Counted from the first letter of the stretch, positions 31,002 to 38,698 are shown. The stretch: DNA of 64,000 nt from Limosilactobacillus caecicola (GCF_943192935.1 NZ_CALPCI010000005.1:1-64000); one strand, 5' to 3'. A program made the numbers and translations. Notes: generated by a model from the sequence alone, not told the origin.

Positions 31002-31331
31002 CTAACAGGCGATCTTGCTGGTCCAATCAATGTCTCGCTTGTGCTCCTCCATCCATTGGCAAGCCTCATAAGCGAAGATAATGGTGGCCTTAATACCTTC
31101 GGTTTTATGGGCACCAATCACCCATCCGCCATTTTCATAGAGGACTTCTGGAAACTGGTCAAAAATAAATGTCCGAACCCAGTTGGCGCTCTTGCCACCG
31201 CAGCAGCGTTTGCGAAATTCGTTAATGTTCCAAGTAAGTCCCCGAAGCGATTCTTTTGGAACCAGGTCAAAGTCTTTAACCGCTTCAGCAACTTGATCAT
31301 GAATCAGGTTGTCATCTAATGTGAGCTCCAT
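31002..31331 (-). CDS. DUF771-like phage protein
   Basis: 109 residues from the ATG at 31331 (AAAGGAG upstream). The order LRGLTWNINEFRKRCCGGKS, then NWVRTFIFDQFPEVLYENGGWV and a final aromatic helix fits DUF771, a family found just after antirepressor genes in Firmicute phages. Possible DNA-binding accessory protein; function not established. Confidence 0.7.
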   Translation of the reverse strand: MELTLDDNLIHDQVAEAVKDFDLVPKESLRGLTWNINEFRKRCCGGKSANWVRTFIFDQFPEVLYENGGWVIGAHKTEGIKATIIFAYEACQWMEEHKRDIDWTSKIAC

Positions 31332-31352
31332 TCTGATCAACTCCTTTCTGGT

Positions 31353-32135
31353 CTAGGCTGTTTCAATTTCTAGCACCAATTGGTTTGGTTCGGAATTTAA
31401 AAAGCGGTTAATAAAGTATTGCTGACCCTTGCCTGTAACTTTGGTAGTAACGGTAATACGAGTGCTGCCGTCTGGGTTATTAACTGTTCGTTCACGAACT
31501 TTAAATAACCCTAATTCCATGGCTCTTTGCGTCGGCTGGTTGTAGCGGATGCCTTTTGAACATAAGTAGTGATGTTCGCGCATCCAACGGAACAAACGGT
31601 TTTGACCAGTTTGATAACCATTTTGACGAAGCAATTTGGCTAATTGACCAATCAGAATGTCGCTCTTGCTTGTGGCTACTGCGTCTGCAAAGATTGCCTT
31701 CGGCTTCATTTCAGCAATCTGGACATCTTTTTCTTTTAATTGATTTGCTGCCTGTTGAAGCAAGTCAGCCAAACCACTGGCATTGTGCGTAATGTCAAAC
31801 GCTTTTTGATCTGTCATGTAAGCACCGTGTTTGCGAATGGATGGCAAGACTTCGCTCGTTACCCAGTGTTTGAATTCCTTGGCCTGTGGGAGCTTACTGC
31901 TCAAAATTAATGAGTACAGACCTGATTCATTAATTACCGTCTGTTTACGCGTTTGACCTGCGGTACTGATTCGGTACTTTAGCCTGTCTTCCTTATCTGT
32001 ATGAGCATTAATGTCTCGGCTTCCGTTTGAATAGCCCAAAATGTCGGCTACATCCTTGCCAACAAAGTAAGGTTCATTGTTAATAATTACCGTGCGAACC
32101 TGTTGGTCTTTGTATTTGAATAATTGTGGTGTCAT
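31353..32135 (-). CDS. Phage antirepressor (BRO-N plus KilA-C)
   Basis: 260 residues. Residues 1-~110 are a BRO-N domain (EPYFVGKDVADILGYSNGS, INESGLYSLILSSKLPQAKE FKHWV). The C-terminal ~110 residues are the KilA-C/Ant domain (IGQLAKLLRQNGYQTGQNRL FRWMREHHYL). Such proteins relieve repressor control when the phage is induced. The gene sits second or third in the early operon, after the Cro-like gene. Confidence 0.92.
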   Translation of the reverse strand: MTPQLFKYKDQQVRTVIINNEPYFVGKDVADILGYSNGSRDINAHTDKEDRLKYRISTAGQTRKQTVINESGLYSLILSSKLPQAKEFKHWVTSEVLPSIRKHGAYMTDQKAFDITHNASGLADLLQQAANQLKEKDVQIAEMKPKAIFADAVATSKSDILIGQLAKLLRQNGYQTGQNRLFRWMREHHYLCSKGIRYNQPTQRAMELGLFKVRERTVNNPDGSTRITVTTKVTGKGQQYFINRFLNSEPNQLVLEIETA

Positions 32136-32339
32136 TTATTTGTCCCCTTTTGCCAACCGAAGTAAATATGTCGGCGTCGTTCCTAAGTAATCTGCTACCG
32201 CTTGAAGAGAATCTGCTCCAGGCATTGACCTGTTCCACTTAGAGATTGTTCCATTGCCAAAACCAAGATCCTTTTCAATTCGATAGATTGACTTGTTTCG
32301 TGATTTAGCAACCGTTTTGACTGCTGTATAGACTGTCAT
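32136..32339 (-). CDS. Small XRE-type HTH protein
   Basis: 67 residues from the ATG at 32339 (AAGGAGGTGATAACC upstream). The HTH is RNKSIYRIEKDLGFGNGTIS KW, followed by LQAVADYLGTTPTYLLRLA. It directly precedes the antirepressor. A Cro-like or second early regulator role is probable. Confidence 0.8.
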   Translation of the reverse strand: MTVYTAVKTVAKSRNKSIYRIEKDLGFGNGTISKWNRSMPGADSLQAVADYLGTTPTYLLRLAKGDK

Positions 32340-32352
32340 GGTTATCACCTCC

Positions 32353-32598
32353 TTAAGATGAACGCTTTCTCAAAGAACGAATAAACTCGTTTTTGAGGCC
32401 AAAAAATAAAATGTCGGTAGATATGTTATAAAGCTTACTCAACTTGTTAGCTTCGATATACGAGAGCTTACTGGAGTCTCTTTCCCAAGCCGCCAGTGTT
32501 TGTGGGTGAACTCCCAATTTAGCTGCCGCTTCAGCTTGAGAATATCCTGCATTTTTACGCGCTGCTTCAAGAGTTAGTTTTAAATTTTCGACTGTCAA
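32353..32598 (-). CDS. Cro-like XRE regulator
   Basis: 81 residues from a TTG at 32598, which has GAGAGGTGAC upstream; longer in-frame forms would run back into the promoter. The HTH is AGYSQAEAAAKLGVHPQTLA AWE, followed by EANKLSKLYNISTDILFFG. It is the first gene transcribed from the leftward early promoter and faces the CI-like gene. An operator copy lies inside its 3' end (32376-32392). Confidence 0.85.
   Translation of the reverse strand: MTVENLKLTLEAARKNAGYSQAEAAAKLGVHPQTLAAWERDSSKLSYIEANKLSKLYNISTDILFFGLKNEFIRSLRKRSS
32376..32392. promoter_or_regulatory. Intragenic copy of the immunity operator
   Basis: AACGAATAAACTCGTTT here is identical over 17 bases to the operator at 32633-32649, although it lies within coding sequence near the end of the Cro-like gene. 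Confidence 0.7.
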
Positions 32599-32626
32599 TT
32601 CTGTCACCTCTCTTTCGACAATTATT

Positions 32627-32655
32627 ACTATAAACGAATAAACTCGTTTAGTCAA
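32627..32655 (-). promoter_or_regulatory. Leftward early promoter with operator in the spacer
   Basis: On the minus strand TTGACT (32655-32650), a 17-base spacer and TATAGT (32632-32627). The spacer (32633-32649) is exactly the operator AACGAATAAACTCGTTT, so a bound repressor would cover the RNA polymerase site. Confidence 0.85.
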
Positions 32656-32694
32656 TGCTAAATACGAGTTTTTTGAGATAAAATACTAGTTTTT

Positions 32695-32715
32695 TACGAA
32701 TTAACTCGTTATAAT
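32695..32715 (+). promoter_or_regulatory. Repressor promoter -10 with second operator
   Basis: ACGAATTAACTCGTT (one mismatch to the first operator) runs up to a TATAAT at 32710-32715, which serves the CI-like gene. The -35 is weak. A half site ACGAGTT lies between the two operators at about 32664-32670. Confidence 0.7.
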
Positions 32716-32750
32716 ATAGTCATCTTATATAGGAAATAAGGAGTATGAAA

Positions 32751-33131
32751 ATGCCTAGAAATAAAATATCTCCTCTTGAACTAAAGGCAAGAGAAGATAT
32801 ATCTAATAATCTAAAATATTATAGTAGAGGCCTTACCCAAAAACAGCTATCTGAAAAAACAGGTATTCCAACTTCTACAATTTCTGGTTACTTTGCTAAA
32901 CGCTCTACGCCTAATGCAGGAGCAGTTCAAAAATTAGCTGACGCACTTGGCGTGAACAAAAGTGATATCGACCCTAGATATAAAAATATCAACAAAAAGC
33001 AGAAACACACTGACCTTTCTGTTGACCAAGCTATTGATGGTTTGCGTTCATATCAAGGGAAGCCAATTAGTGATGATCAAAAAGAAATTATCAAGGACCT
33101 TATTAAAGGTTACTTAGATAGGAGTAATTAG
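32751..33131 (+). CDS. CI-like phage repressor (XRE, no peptidase domain)
   Basis: 126 residues from the ATG at 32751, seven bases after AGGAG; the ATG at 32745 is too close. The HTH spans RGLTQKQLSEKTGIPTSTIS GYF, then AVQKLADALGVNKSDIDPRY. There is no S24 autocleavage domain; instead a metallopeptidase gene follows two bases downstream, as in the ImmR/ImmA pair of ICEBs1. It probably maintains lysogeny through the operators at 32633 and 32695. Confidence 0.88.
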   Translation: MPRNKISPLELKAREDISNNLKYYSRGLTQKQLSEKTGIPTSTISGYFAKRSTPNAGAVQKLADALGVNKSDIDPRYKNINKKQKHTDLSVDQAIDGLRSYQGKPISDDQKEIIKDLIKGYLDRSN

Positions 33132-33132
33132 C

Positions 33133-33528
33133 ATGAATGATTTGATGGAATGGTTGACCAATTATGCTTTTGACCACGATGTTGGTGTCATCTTAACCAG
33201 GAAGCTTGCACGAGATACACCGTCTATATCAGATGGTGATCATCGGCTGGTGATTATCAACATGAACTGGTTACACCCTCATGAGGTGCCGTTCAGTTTT
33301 GCTCATGAAATTGGTCATGTTCTAAATGGCGATAAGGGGATCCATGAGTATTCGGCTAGTTCGGTTGGTGTGAAGGAAGAGTATCAGGCCAACCTCACCG
33401 GGATCAAGTTGTTAGTTGACTACACAAAAAACGACAACGTTGACTTGAATAATCCAATCCGTTTTTGCGAACAATTTGGGATTCCCGAAGAGTTGGAATA
33501 TTTAGTTGCACTGAAACTTAGAAAATAG
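33133..33528 (+). CDS. ImmA/IrrE-type metallopeptidase
   Basis: 131 residues. The zinc motif is FAHEIGHVLNG (HExxH) with a downstream Glu in EEYQANLTGIKLL. In ImmR/ImmA systems this protease cuts the repressor after DNA damage. It follows the repressor gene by one base, so it is co-transcribed. Confidence 0.88.
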   Translation: MNDLMEWLTNYAFDHDVGVILTRKLARDTPSISDGDHRLVIINMNWLHPHEVPFSFAHEIGHVLNGDKGIHEYSASSVGVKEEYQANLTGIKLLVDYTKNDNVDLNNPIRFCEQFGIPEELEYLVALKLRK

Positions 33529-33540
33529 CAGGAGGAAGTC

Positions 33541-34872
33541 ATGTCACTATTGGATATATTCAAAGTTGGGACATATAAAAGCGAAATAAGCGAGTTACAG
33601 CGAAAGAACGCAGAGCTACAAAAGATAGCCGATCTGAAAATGACGGCCTCGCAGATGGAACCGGTAGAATTAGAAAAATTAATCGACGAAAAGCGTAAGC
33701 AACTCGAAGAAACGAAATCGTCACTTGATAAAGAGAGTGCCTCGTTGGAATCTCTCAATATTGAGCTTCAAGCTTTACAAGTCCGTTTGGCCGAAGCTAA
33801 AAAGGACTTGGTTTCAGTGGACGAAGAGGTTCAATTAGAAAGCTATGGTCTATATAAGCCCAGATATGATTTCACTAATTCCGCTGTATTTAAAGAACGT
33901 CTACAACAGGTTCGACAAGAACAAAAGCAAATGATTAAAGACGGTACAGCAGGCTTGGTATTTCGTCCAATGTTACTAGATAACTCAAAGTCTAAAGGCC
34001 GTGCAATGCAAAGTAAAAATATTAAACAATTGGTTCGGTCGTTTAATGTTGAATGTGAAGCTGCTGTGAACAAGGTTACTAAGGCAAACATTGAATCTAT
34101 TGAGAAACGTATCAACCGTTCGTTTGACCAATTAAACAGGCTTAACGAACCCAACGGTGTACGCCTTACTGATGATTACAGAGATAGCAAGCTTGACGAA
34201 GCTCATATTGCGCTTGAATATGCCTTGAAGAAAGAAGAAGAAAAGGATATTCTCCGCGAACAACGTGAACGTGAGCGTGAAGAAAAACAACTTCAACGTG
34301 AATTGGCAGCTGAACGAAAAAAATACGAAAAAGACGAACAGCACTTTATTAAAGCTGAAAGCGAAGTCCAACAAAAGATATCCGAAGCTTCTGATGATGA
34401 AGAGATTAACAGTCTTAAATCACAATTGGCTGAGCTACAACAAAAACTTGCAGAAATTCAGGAACATAAAGAAAAACTTGATCATCGTGAAGAGAACCCC
34501 ACTGCTGGGTATGTTTACATCATTTCAAATATTGGGGCGTTTGGTGAGAATGTGTTTAAAATCGGTGTTACCCGTCGATTGGACCCGATGGACCGAATCC
34601 ATGAATTAGGTAGCGCTTCTGTACCATTTCCCTTTGACGTGCACGCTTTAATATTCAGTGATGATGCTTTTAAACTTGAAGCTTCTCTGCACGAGCACTT
34701 CGCCAAGGACCGGGTAAATCAAGTTAACAAACGTAAAGAATATTTCAACATTACCATTAGCGATATTAAACAAGCCCTAGAGAAATACAAAGATCTTACA
34801 TTTGACTTCAACGAATATCCAATTGCTGAAGAATATAGAGATTCTCAAAAAATTATTGAAAGCATGTCATAA
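33541..34872 (+). CDS. DUF4041 protein with C-terminal T5orf172 GIY-YIG nuclease domain
   Basis: 443 residues. Residues ~10-110 are a coiled coil (ISELQRKNAELQKIADLKMT); ~110-250 correspond to DUF4041 (ESYGLYKPRYDFTNSAVFKE RLQQVR); ~230-310 are a long charged coiled coil; ~320-430 are the GIY-YIG-type domain (TAGYVYIISNIGAFGENVFK IGVTRR, ending EYFNITISDIKQALEKY). This pair of domains is common in prophages beside repressor genes and may act in phage defence. Its role is unproven. Confidence 0.85.
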   Translation: MSLLDIFKVGTYKSEISELQRKNAELQKIADLKMTASQMEPVELEKLIDEKRKQLEETKSSLDKESASLESLNIELQALQVRLAEAKKDLVSVDEEVQLESYGLYKPRYDFTNSAVFKERLQQVRQEQKQMIKDGTAGLVFRPMLLDNSKSKGRAMQSKNIKQLVRSFNVECEAAVNKVTKANIESIEKRINRSFDQLNRLNEPNGVRLTDDYRDSKLDEAHIALEYALKKEEEKDILREQREREREEKQLQRELAAERKKYEKDEQHFIKAESEVQQKISEASDDEEINSLKSQLAELQQKLAEIQEHKEKLDHREENPTAGYVYIISNIGAFGENVFKIGVTRRLDPMDRIHELGSASVPFPFDVHALIFSDDAFKLEASLHEHFAKDRVNQVNKRKEYFNITISDIKQALEKYKDLTFDFNEYPIAEEYRDSQKIIESMS

Positions 34873-34921
34873 CTAAAAAAGCCCGCCCCCTGCTTGCCGT
34901 GTTGATACTCGGATCGTTTGT

Positions 34922-35216
34922 ATGAACAATCGTTGGCACCGTCCACAAGCAATGGCATTTCAATTAGCTCACGAGTTATCTCATATTATTAATGGTGAAC
35001 AAGAAGATTTATGCTTCTACACGGCTTCTTTCACCGGGAAAGCTTCGGTAGAATTATAAAGCAAATATTGGAGCGGTTAAGTTGCTGGTACCGTCCTACT
35101 GCGCTGAGGTGGAAAAAGAGATTATCAACTTAAACGATTTTAAAAGCACTTACCTAATTCCAAAGTATTTAGATCCTGTAGTGAGAGAACAGATTGCTAG
35201 GTATTACATCAGATAA
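34922..35216 (+). pseudogene. Remnant of a second ImmA-like metallopeptidase
   Basis: The first frame gives MNNRWHRPQAMAFQLAHELS HIINGE with a HExxH motif, up to KASVEL and a stop. After a frame change at about 35055 the similarity continues as KANIGAVKLLVPSYCAEVEK, which lines up with QANLTGIKLLVDY of the intact ImmA at 33133. The N-terminus is missing. It is a broken paralogue from an exchanged immunity module. Confidence 0.75.
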
Positions 35217-35285
35217 AGATGAAATAATATCGATTCGTCCAAATACTGATGACGTTAAAAGCTGAATTATTGGGAGGATGTCCTC

Positions 35286-35849
35286 ATGAAAAAAACAATT
35301 ACAGTTGCAGTTGCTTTACTAACTGCTCTTTCGCTCTCTGCGTGTGGAGGTAAAAACGCAAATAGTAAATCTGGTTCCTCAAGTAGCACGGAAAATGCAT
35401 CATCTGTAAAGCCGTCCGATCAAGCGTCTAATCGAACATGGACTTATAAGAATAATGTCTTTGATGCTGGCGTTGAAACATATAAGTTTACAAAAGCTGA
35501 AGTTAGAGATTCGGCAGAAGATGGCAAAAAAGTATTGGTTCTTTATTGTGACATTACTAATAACTCCAAAAAAGAGCAAGATCCTTCAAACGTTTATATG
35601 GTAGTTCACGCTTATCAAAAGAATGATACCTCAGATGTTCAATTAGATCCGGGCGAACAAACTAAGCTTGATGCAAATGGTAATGACCCTCTTCAAGAAC
35701 AAGAAGACAACTTACATAACAACCTTTTGCCGGGAAAAACAACAAAAGCTGTAATGATGTTTACTTTGAACAACGACAAGCCAGTCCAAGTTAGATTCCA
35801 AAATTCTAACTTTGATACGATTGGAACGAAGACATATAAAGTTAAGTAA
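35286..35849 (+). CDS. DUF5067-like surface lipoprotein
   Basis: 187 residues with a lipoprotein signal peptide (MKKTITVAVALLTALSLSAC, lipidated Cys20), a Ser-rich linker, then a beta-sandwich domain (VLVLYCDITNNSKKEQDPSN, KTTKAVMMFTLNNDKPVQVR). DUF5067-type lipoproteins occur in lysogenic modules of lactobacillus phages. Superinfection exclusion is a possible role, by analogy only. The upstream leader repeats before the next gene. Confidence 0.8.
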   Translation: MKKTITVAVALLTALSLSACGGKNANSKSGSSSSTENASSVKPSDQASNRTWTYKNNVFDAGVETYKFTKAEVRDSAEDGKKVLVLYCDITNNSKKEQDPSNVYMVVHAYQKNDTSDVQLDPGEQTKLDANGNDPLQEQEDNLHNNLLPGKTTKAVMMFTLNNDKPVQVRFQNSNFDTIGTKTYKVK

Positions 35850-35854
35850 AATAA

Positions 35855-35912
35855 AAAAAGCACCATTAACCACCGCGACTAAATTTAGGTTAATGATGCT
35901 TAGAAAATAAAT
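35855..35912 (-). terminator. Minus-strand terminator after the lipoprotein gene
   Basis: A stem of about nine pairs (GGTTAAT and flanking bases) followed on the minus strand by seven T. It would stop leftward transcription; the plus strand has no T-run after it. Confidence 0.55.
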
Positions 35913-35969
35913 GTGTCTAAAACCTGATGACATTAAAAGCTGGAAAAATTAGGAGGTTAACTATAAATA

Positions 35970-36356
35970 ATGTTTAATATTGACCTGTTAGTGTCCAATT
36001 TATTATCTATTGTGAAAAATATAATTGTATTCATCTTCGTAATTTTAGTGATAATAGCCCCTTTATTTCGTTTAATAATCGGATTCCTAAAAGACTGGTT
36101 TACTCCAAAAAGTAAAATATATCATAAAATTCATATTAATAATAGAAGTCTTACATTAAAACAAACATATGAAATCAGCGAGCAAAAATTGTTAAATTAT
36201 ATTAAAAATAACTTAGCACAAGGAAAATGCGTATATTTTGAAGGTGGTAGTAAACTAGTAGTTTCTGCTTGTTTTAAAAATAATAAACCATTGGTTGACA
36301 AAATTTTTAAATGGGATCAAATAACCTACACTATCCAATTCAAGTCAATAATCTAA
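35970..36356 (+). CDS. Hypothetical membrane-anchored protein
   Basis: 128 residues. A long hydrophobic N-terminal region (LSIVKNIIVFIFVILVIIAP LFRLIIGFL, residues ~13-41) anchors a basic soluble domain of about 85 residues. The base composition is clearly more AT-rich than its neighbours, hinting at separate acquisition. A GGAGG site precedes the ATG. Unknown function; membrane-based exclusion is only a guess. Confidence 0.6.
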   Translation: MFNIDLLVSNLLSIVKNIIVFIFVILVIIAPLFRLIIGFLKDWFTPKSKIYHKIHINNRSLTLKQTYEISEQKLLNYIKNNLAQGKCVYFEGGSKLVVSACFKNNKPLVDKIFKWDQITYTIQFKSII

Positions 36357-36437
36357 TTAAGAGATTTCATAGGAATGAACAATAGTATGCAGATAATACA
36401 AGATTAAATTCGTTCTTTTCAATTCTAAATACAATGA

Positions 36438-36466
36438 TTGACTACCTAAACTTAAAATAGTAATAT
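36438..36466 (+). promoter_or_regulatory. Promoter of the first small RNA
   Basis: TTGACT (36438-36443), 17 bases, TAATAT (36461-36466). Confidence 0.65.
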
Positions 36467-36472
36467 GAATAC

Positions 36473-36570
36473 AACGGATTAACGGTATGACCGTTAACTG
36501 ACGGAGGCCTTGAGCCAAAGTCAGGTATCTATTAAAAGAGTCAATCATTAAGTTGATTGGCTCTTTTTTT
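36473..36570 (+). ncRNA. Structured small RNA 1 in the lysogeny module
   Basis: About 98 bases between a promoter and a strong terminator, with no coding potential. Hairpins: AACGG/CCGTT at 36481-36495, CTGAC/GTCAG enclosing a GGCC segment at 36498-36524, and the terminator AAGAGTCAATCA/TTGATTGGCTCTT with seven T (36536-36570). Function unknown. Confidence 0.5.
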
Positions 36571-36577
36571 ATTGAAA

Positions 36578-36614
36578 GAAAAAAGCCCGCTCCCTGCTGT
36601 AACAGAGAACGGAC
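36578..36614 (-). terminator. Minus-strand terminator
   Basis: On the minus strand GTCCGTTCTCTG pairs with CAGGGAGCGGGC (12 pairs, several G-U), followed by six T. Truncated relatives lie at about 34876 and 37440. Confidence 0.6.
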
Positions 36615-36683
36615 TAATATTACCGATTATTATCAAAGTTGTTTAACCCCCTTAAAAACATTTTAAAGAATTAATAAGAATTA

Positions 36684-36711
36684 TTGACCTCTTCGTTTAG
36701 CGTGTTATGAT
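36684..36711 (+). promoter_or_regulatory. Promoter of small RNA 2 and the PBECR-like gene
   Basis: TTGACC (36684-36689), 16 bases, TATGAT (36706-36711) with a TG extension. Confidence 0.7.
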
Positions 36712-36717
36712 TAATAC

Positions 36718-36869
36718 TGAAAACAGCCCAATTAGCTTGTTGCTGTAGTTGTGGAACGCTATAGTGCCTGGCAGAGGCTTAATATCTGACCGCTAGTCCC
36801 GACGGGAGACGTCTTCCCGTCCGTTCCAAAGAGGTTGCTAACTTTTGTTAGTAACCTCTTTATTTTTTT
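36718..36869 (+). ncRNA. Structured small RNA 2, upstream of the PBECR-like gene
   Basis: A ~150-base transcript region. A 77-base multibranch element (36752-36828) is closed by TGGAACG/CGTTCCA and holds GCCT/AGGC and GACGGGA/TCCCGTC hairpins; its size recalls a tRNA but the T-arm signature is absent. A terminator hairpin of 13 pairs (36829-36860) and a T-run follow, ending 11 bases before the next start codon. Promoter, RNA, terminator and gene in this order is the layout of type III toxin-antitoxin loci. Confidence 0.6.
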
Positions 36870-36880
36870 AGGAGAAACCT

Positions 36881-37435
36881 ATGGAATACTACCAAGTTAA
36901 AAGTTCACTTGATATTAATTATCAAAAAATATTAAATGATTATCGCCGATGGTTTGCAACCAGACAAATTGTCTTAACCACAAACTATAAATTGCTTGAC
37001 AAATTTACGGTCGTTTTTAGTGAAAGCGATCTTCCTCACTTAATGGGTTGGGAAAAAGTCGTAAGCAAAAAGGCATACGCCAGAAACATTCTGCATCTGG
37101 TAGATAATAAAATGCTTACTTATACAAATTCACGACATCACCATCGTTTCAAAGACATTAAAAATCGATTACTAAATTATAATTTTCTCCATGAAATATT
37201 TTGGAAACACGATCCAGATATATGCGTGATGACTTCAAATATGAAACCTAACCCCTTACGACTCGACATTGTTTTCACTAAAAACACTAGTCCCCGTGAG
37301 ATAGTAGTCTTAGGTTTGCGGCGTAAAAAACACATGGAAAGTTTTGTACCCACTACACTTCATACGGAGTCCGCAAAGAATAACCGTTATTTACTAAGAC
37401 GCAAGACACACATCACGTCATTTCGTTGGCAATAA
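36881..37435 (+). CDS. PBECR4-like putative phage nuclease/toxin
   Basis: 184 residues. The order FVFSESDLPHLMGWEKV-like core (VVFSESDLPHLMGW), FKDIKNRLLNYNFLHEIFWK and a C-terminal IVVLGLRRKKHMESFVPTTL resembles PBECR4 domains (phage Barnase-EndoU-ColicinE5/D-RelE-like nucleases). His and Arg residues are frequent (HHHRFKDI). Expression must pass the terminator directly upstream, as with ToxN-type toxins. The fold call is from memory of the pattern. An abortive-infection role is inference. Confidence 0.55.
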   Translation: MEYYQVKSSLDINYQKILNDYRRWFATRQIVLTTNYKLLDKFTVVFSESDLPHLMGWEKVVSKKAYARNILHLVDNKMLTYTNSRHHHRFKDIKNRLLNYNFLHEIFWKHDPDICVMTSNMKPNPLRLDIVFTKNTSPREIVVLGLRRKKHMESFVPTTLHTESAKNNRYLLRRKTHITSFRWQ

Positions 37436-37525
37436 AAATTCATCCCCTGCGGCAACAGAGAACGGACTAAGAGTTGAATTCTAAACCACTCAACTCTTCA
37501 ATTATAACAGATTGGAGGTACTCTT

Positions 37526-38653
37526 ATGGCAAGAATCGTTAGAAAACCAAATGGTAAGTGGTTAATTGAAACTTCTTGGTATGACGGAAATGGAAAACGC
37601 CGTTATAAAAGTAAAGGTGGCTTTGCCACTAAACAAGCTGCCAGACAATATGCCGCCGAACTAGATTCTAAGAAATATCAGGGTGAAATCACTGATGATG
37701 ATCCTAGCTTTGCGGAATATTTTATGATGTGGTTTGAAACCTACAAAGAAAATTCCGTAGCCTTGACCACTAAAAAACGATACTTAAACGATTACAAGTT
37801 CATCGCTGATTACTTCCGCAATCGTAAACTATCAAGCATTACCAGATTTCAATATCAAACGTTTCTGAATGCCTTCGGTAAAAATCATGCGCCGTCAACA
37901 GTTAGGAAATTTAATGGTGTAGTACGTGAGTGTGTAAAAAATGCCATTGTAGATAATCTAATCAATAAAGATTTTACGATCGGTGTTAAATTGGGCGGAG
38001 ATGAAAGCCGTTCTCTCCACGTCGAATACTTGAATATTGCCGAGATCAACACCTTAGTTAAATACCTCAAAAATGGTCGTCAGCCACGTTATACAAGCCG
38101 CTATATGATTCTTACTGCAATCTATACAGGAATGCGTCTCGGTGAGATTATGGCCCTTACGTGGCACGATGTGAACTTTAACTTTAAAACCATCACTATC
38201 AATAAGTCATGGAACTACGTTGGCGGCGGTGGCTTTAAGAAAACTAAAACGCCATCTTCAATCAGGACAATTAGAATTAATGATTCGCTGCTACGATTAC
38301 TAGCTGAATTAAAGGACAATCATCAGGATATGGTGTTCATGAACGCCAACAATCAAATTCCTTCTTCAAATGCTGTTAATACCCTACTGCGAAAATCATT
38401 GGCAGCTTGCGATATGTCAAAACAAGACTTTCACTTCCATAGCCTGCGTCACTCTCACGTGGCATACTTGCTAGCCAACGGCATACCTTTATATGCAATT
38501 AGTAAACGCCTTGGGCATTCAAATACAACAATTACCGCAAATAAATATGCTTATTTGATTGATGAATTCAAAGCTCGTTCTGATGAAATGATCGAGAATT
38601 CGCTCAACAAAATTGATGATAAAAATCAAGTTGGCGGACTAACGGCGGACTAA
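37526..38653 (+). CDS. int: Tyrosine integrase
   Basis: 375 residues. The N-terminal ~55 residues are the arm-binding domain (VRKPNGKWLIETSWYDGNGK); ~60-150 the SAM-like core-binding domain; ~170-360 the catalytic domain with Arg204 in TGMRLGEI, HSLRHSH near 310 and GHSNTTITANKYAYL with the nucleophilic Tyr near 345. It ends 46 bp from the 3' end of tRNA-Arg, which marks the attachment site. Starts after TTGGAGGTACTCTT. Confidence 0.95.
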   Translation: MARIVRKPNGKWLIETSWYDGNGKRRYKSKGGFATKQAARQYAAELDSKKYQGEITDDDPSFAEYFMMWFETYKENSVALTTKKRYLNDYKFIADYFRNRKLSSITRFQYQTFLNAFGKNHAPSTVRKFNGVVRECVKNAIVDNLINKDFTIGVKLGGDESRSLHVEYLNIAEINTLVKYLKNGRQPRYTSRYMILTAIYTGMRLGEIMALTWHDVNFNFKTITINKSWNYVGGGGFKKTKTPSSIRTIRINDSLLRLLAELKDNHQDMVFMNANNQIPSSNAVNTLLRKSLAACDMSKQDFHFHSLRHSHVAYLLANGIPLYAISKRLGHSNTTITANKYAYLIDEFKARSDEMIENSLNKIDDKNQVGGLTAD

Positions 38654-38654
38654 A

Positions 38655-38692
38655 ATAAAAGAACCCCTGATATATCAAGGGTTCTAGAGTGA
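38655..38692 (-). terminator. Terminator of tRNA-Arg, located on the prophage side
   Basis: AGAACCC/GGGTTCT around a TGATATATCA palindrome, followed on the minus strand by TTTTATTTT. The tRNA transcript reads into it, so the integrated phage supplies this terminator. Confidence 0.7.
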
Positions 38693-38698
38693 TTTAAA

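Noticed and set aside
36752-36828. A tRNA gene of 77 bases in small RNA 2
   Set aside because: The outer 7-bp stem and arm sizes are tRNA-like, but the T-arm loop lacks TTCRA and no anticodon arm is evident.
36473-36869. Known RNA classes such as 6S, tmRNA or a riboswitch for the two small RNAs
   Set aside because: No signature sequence of these classes is visible, and neither RNA precedes a metabolic gene.
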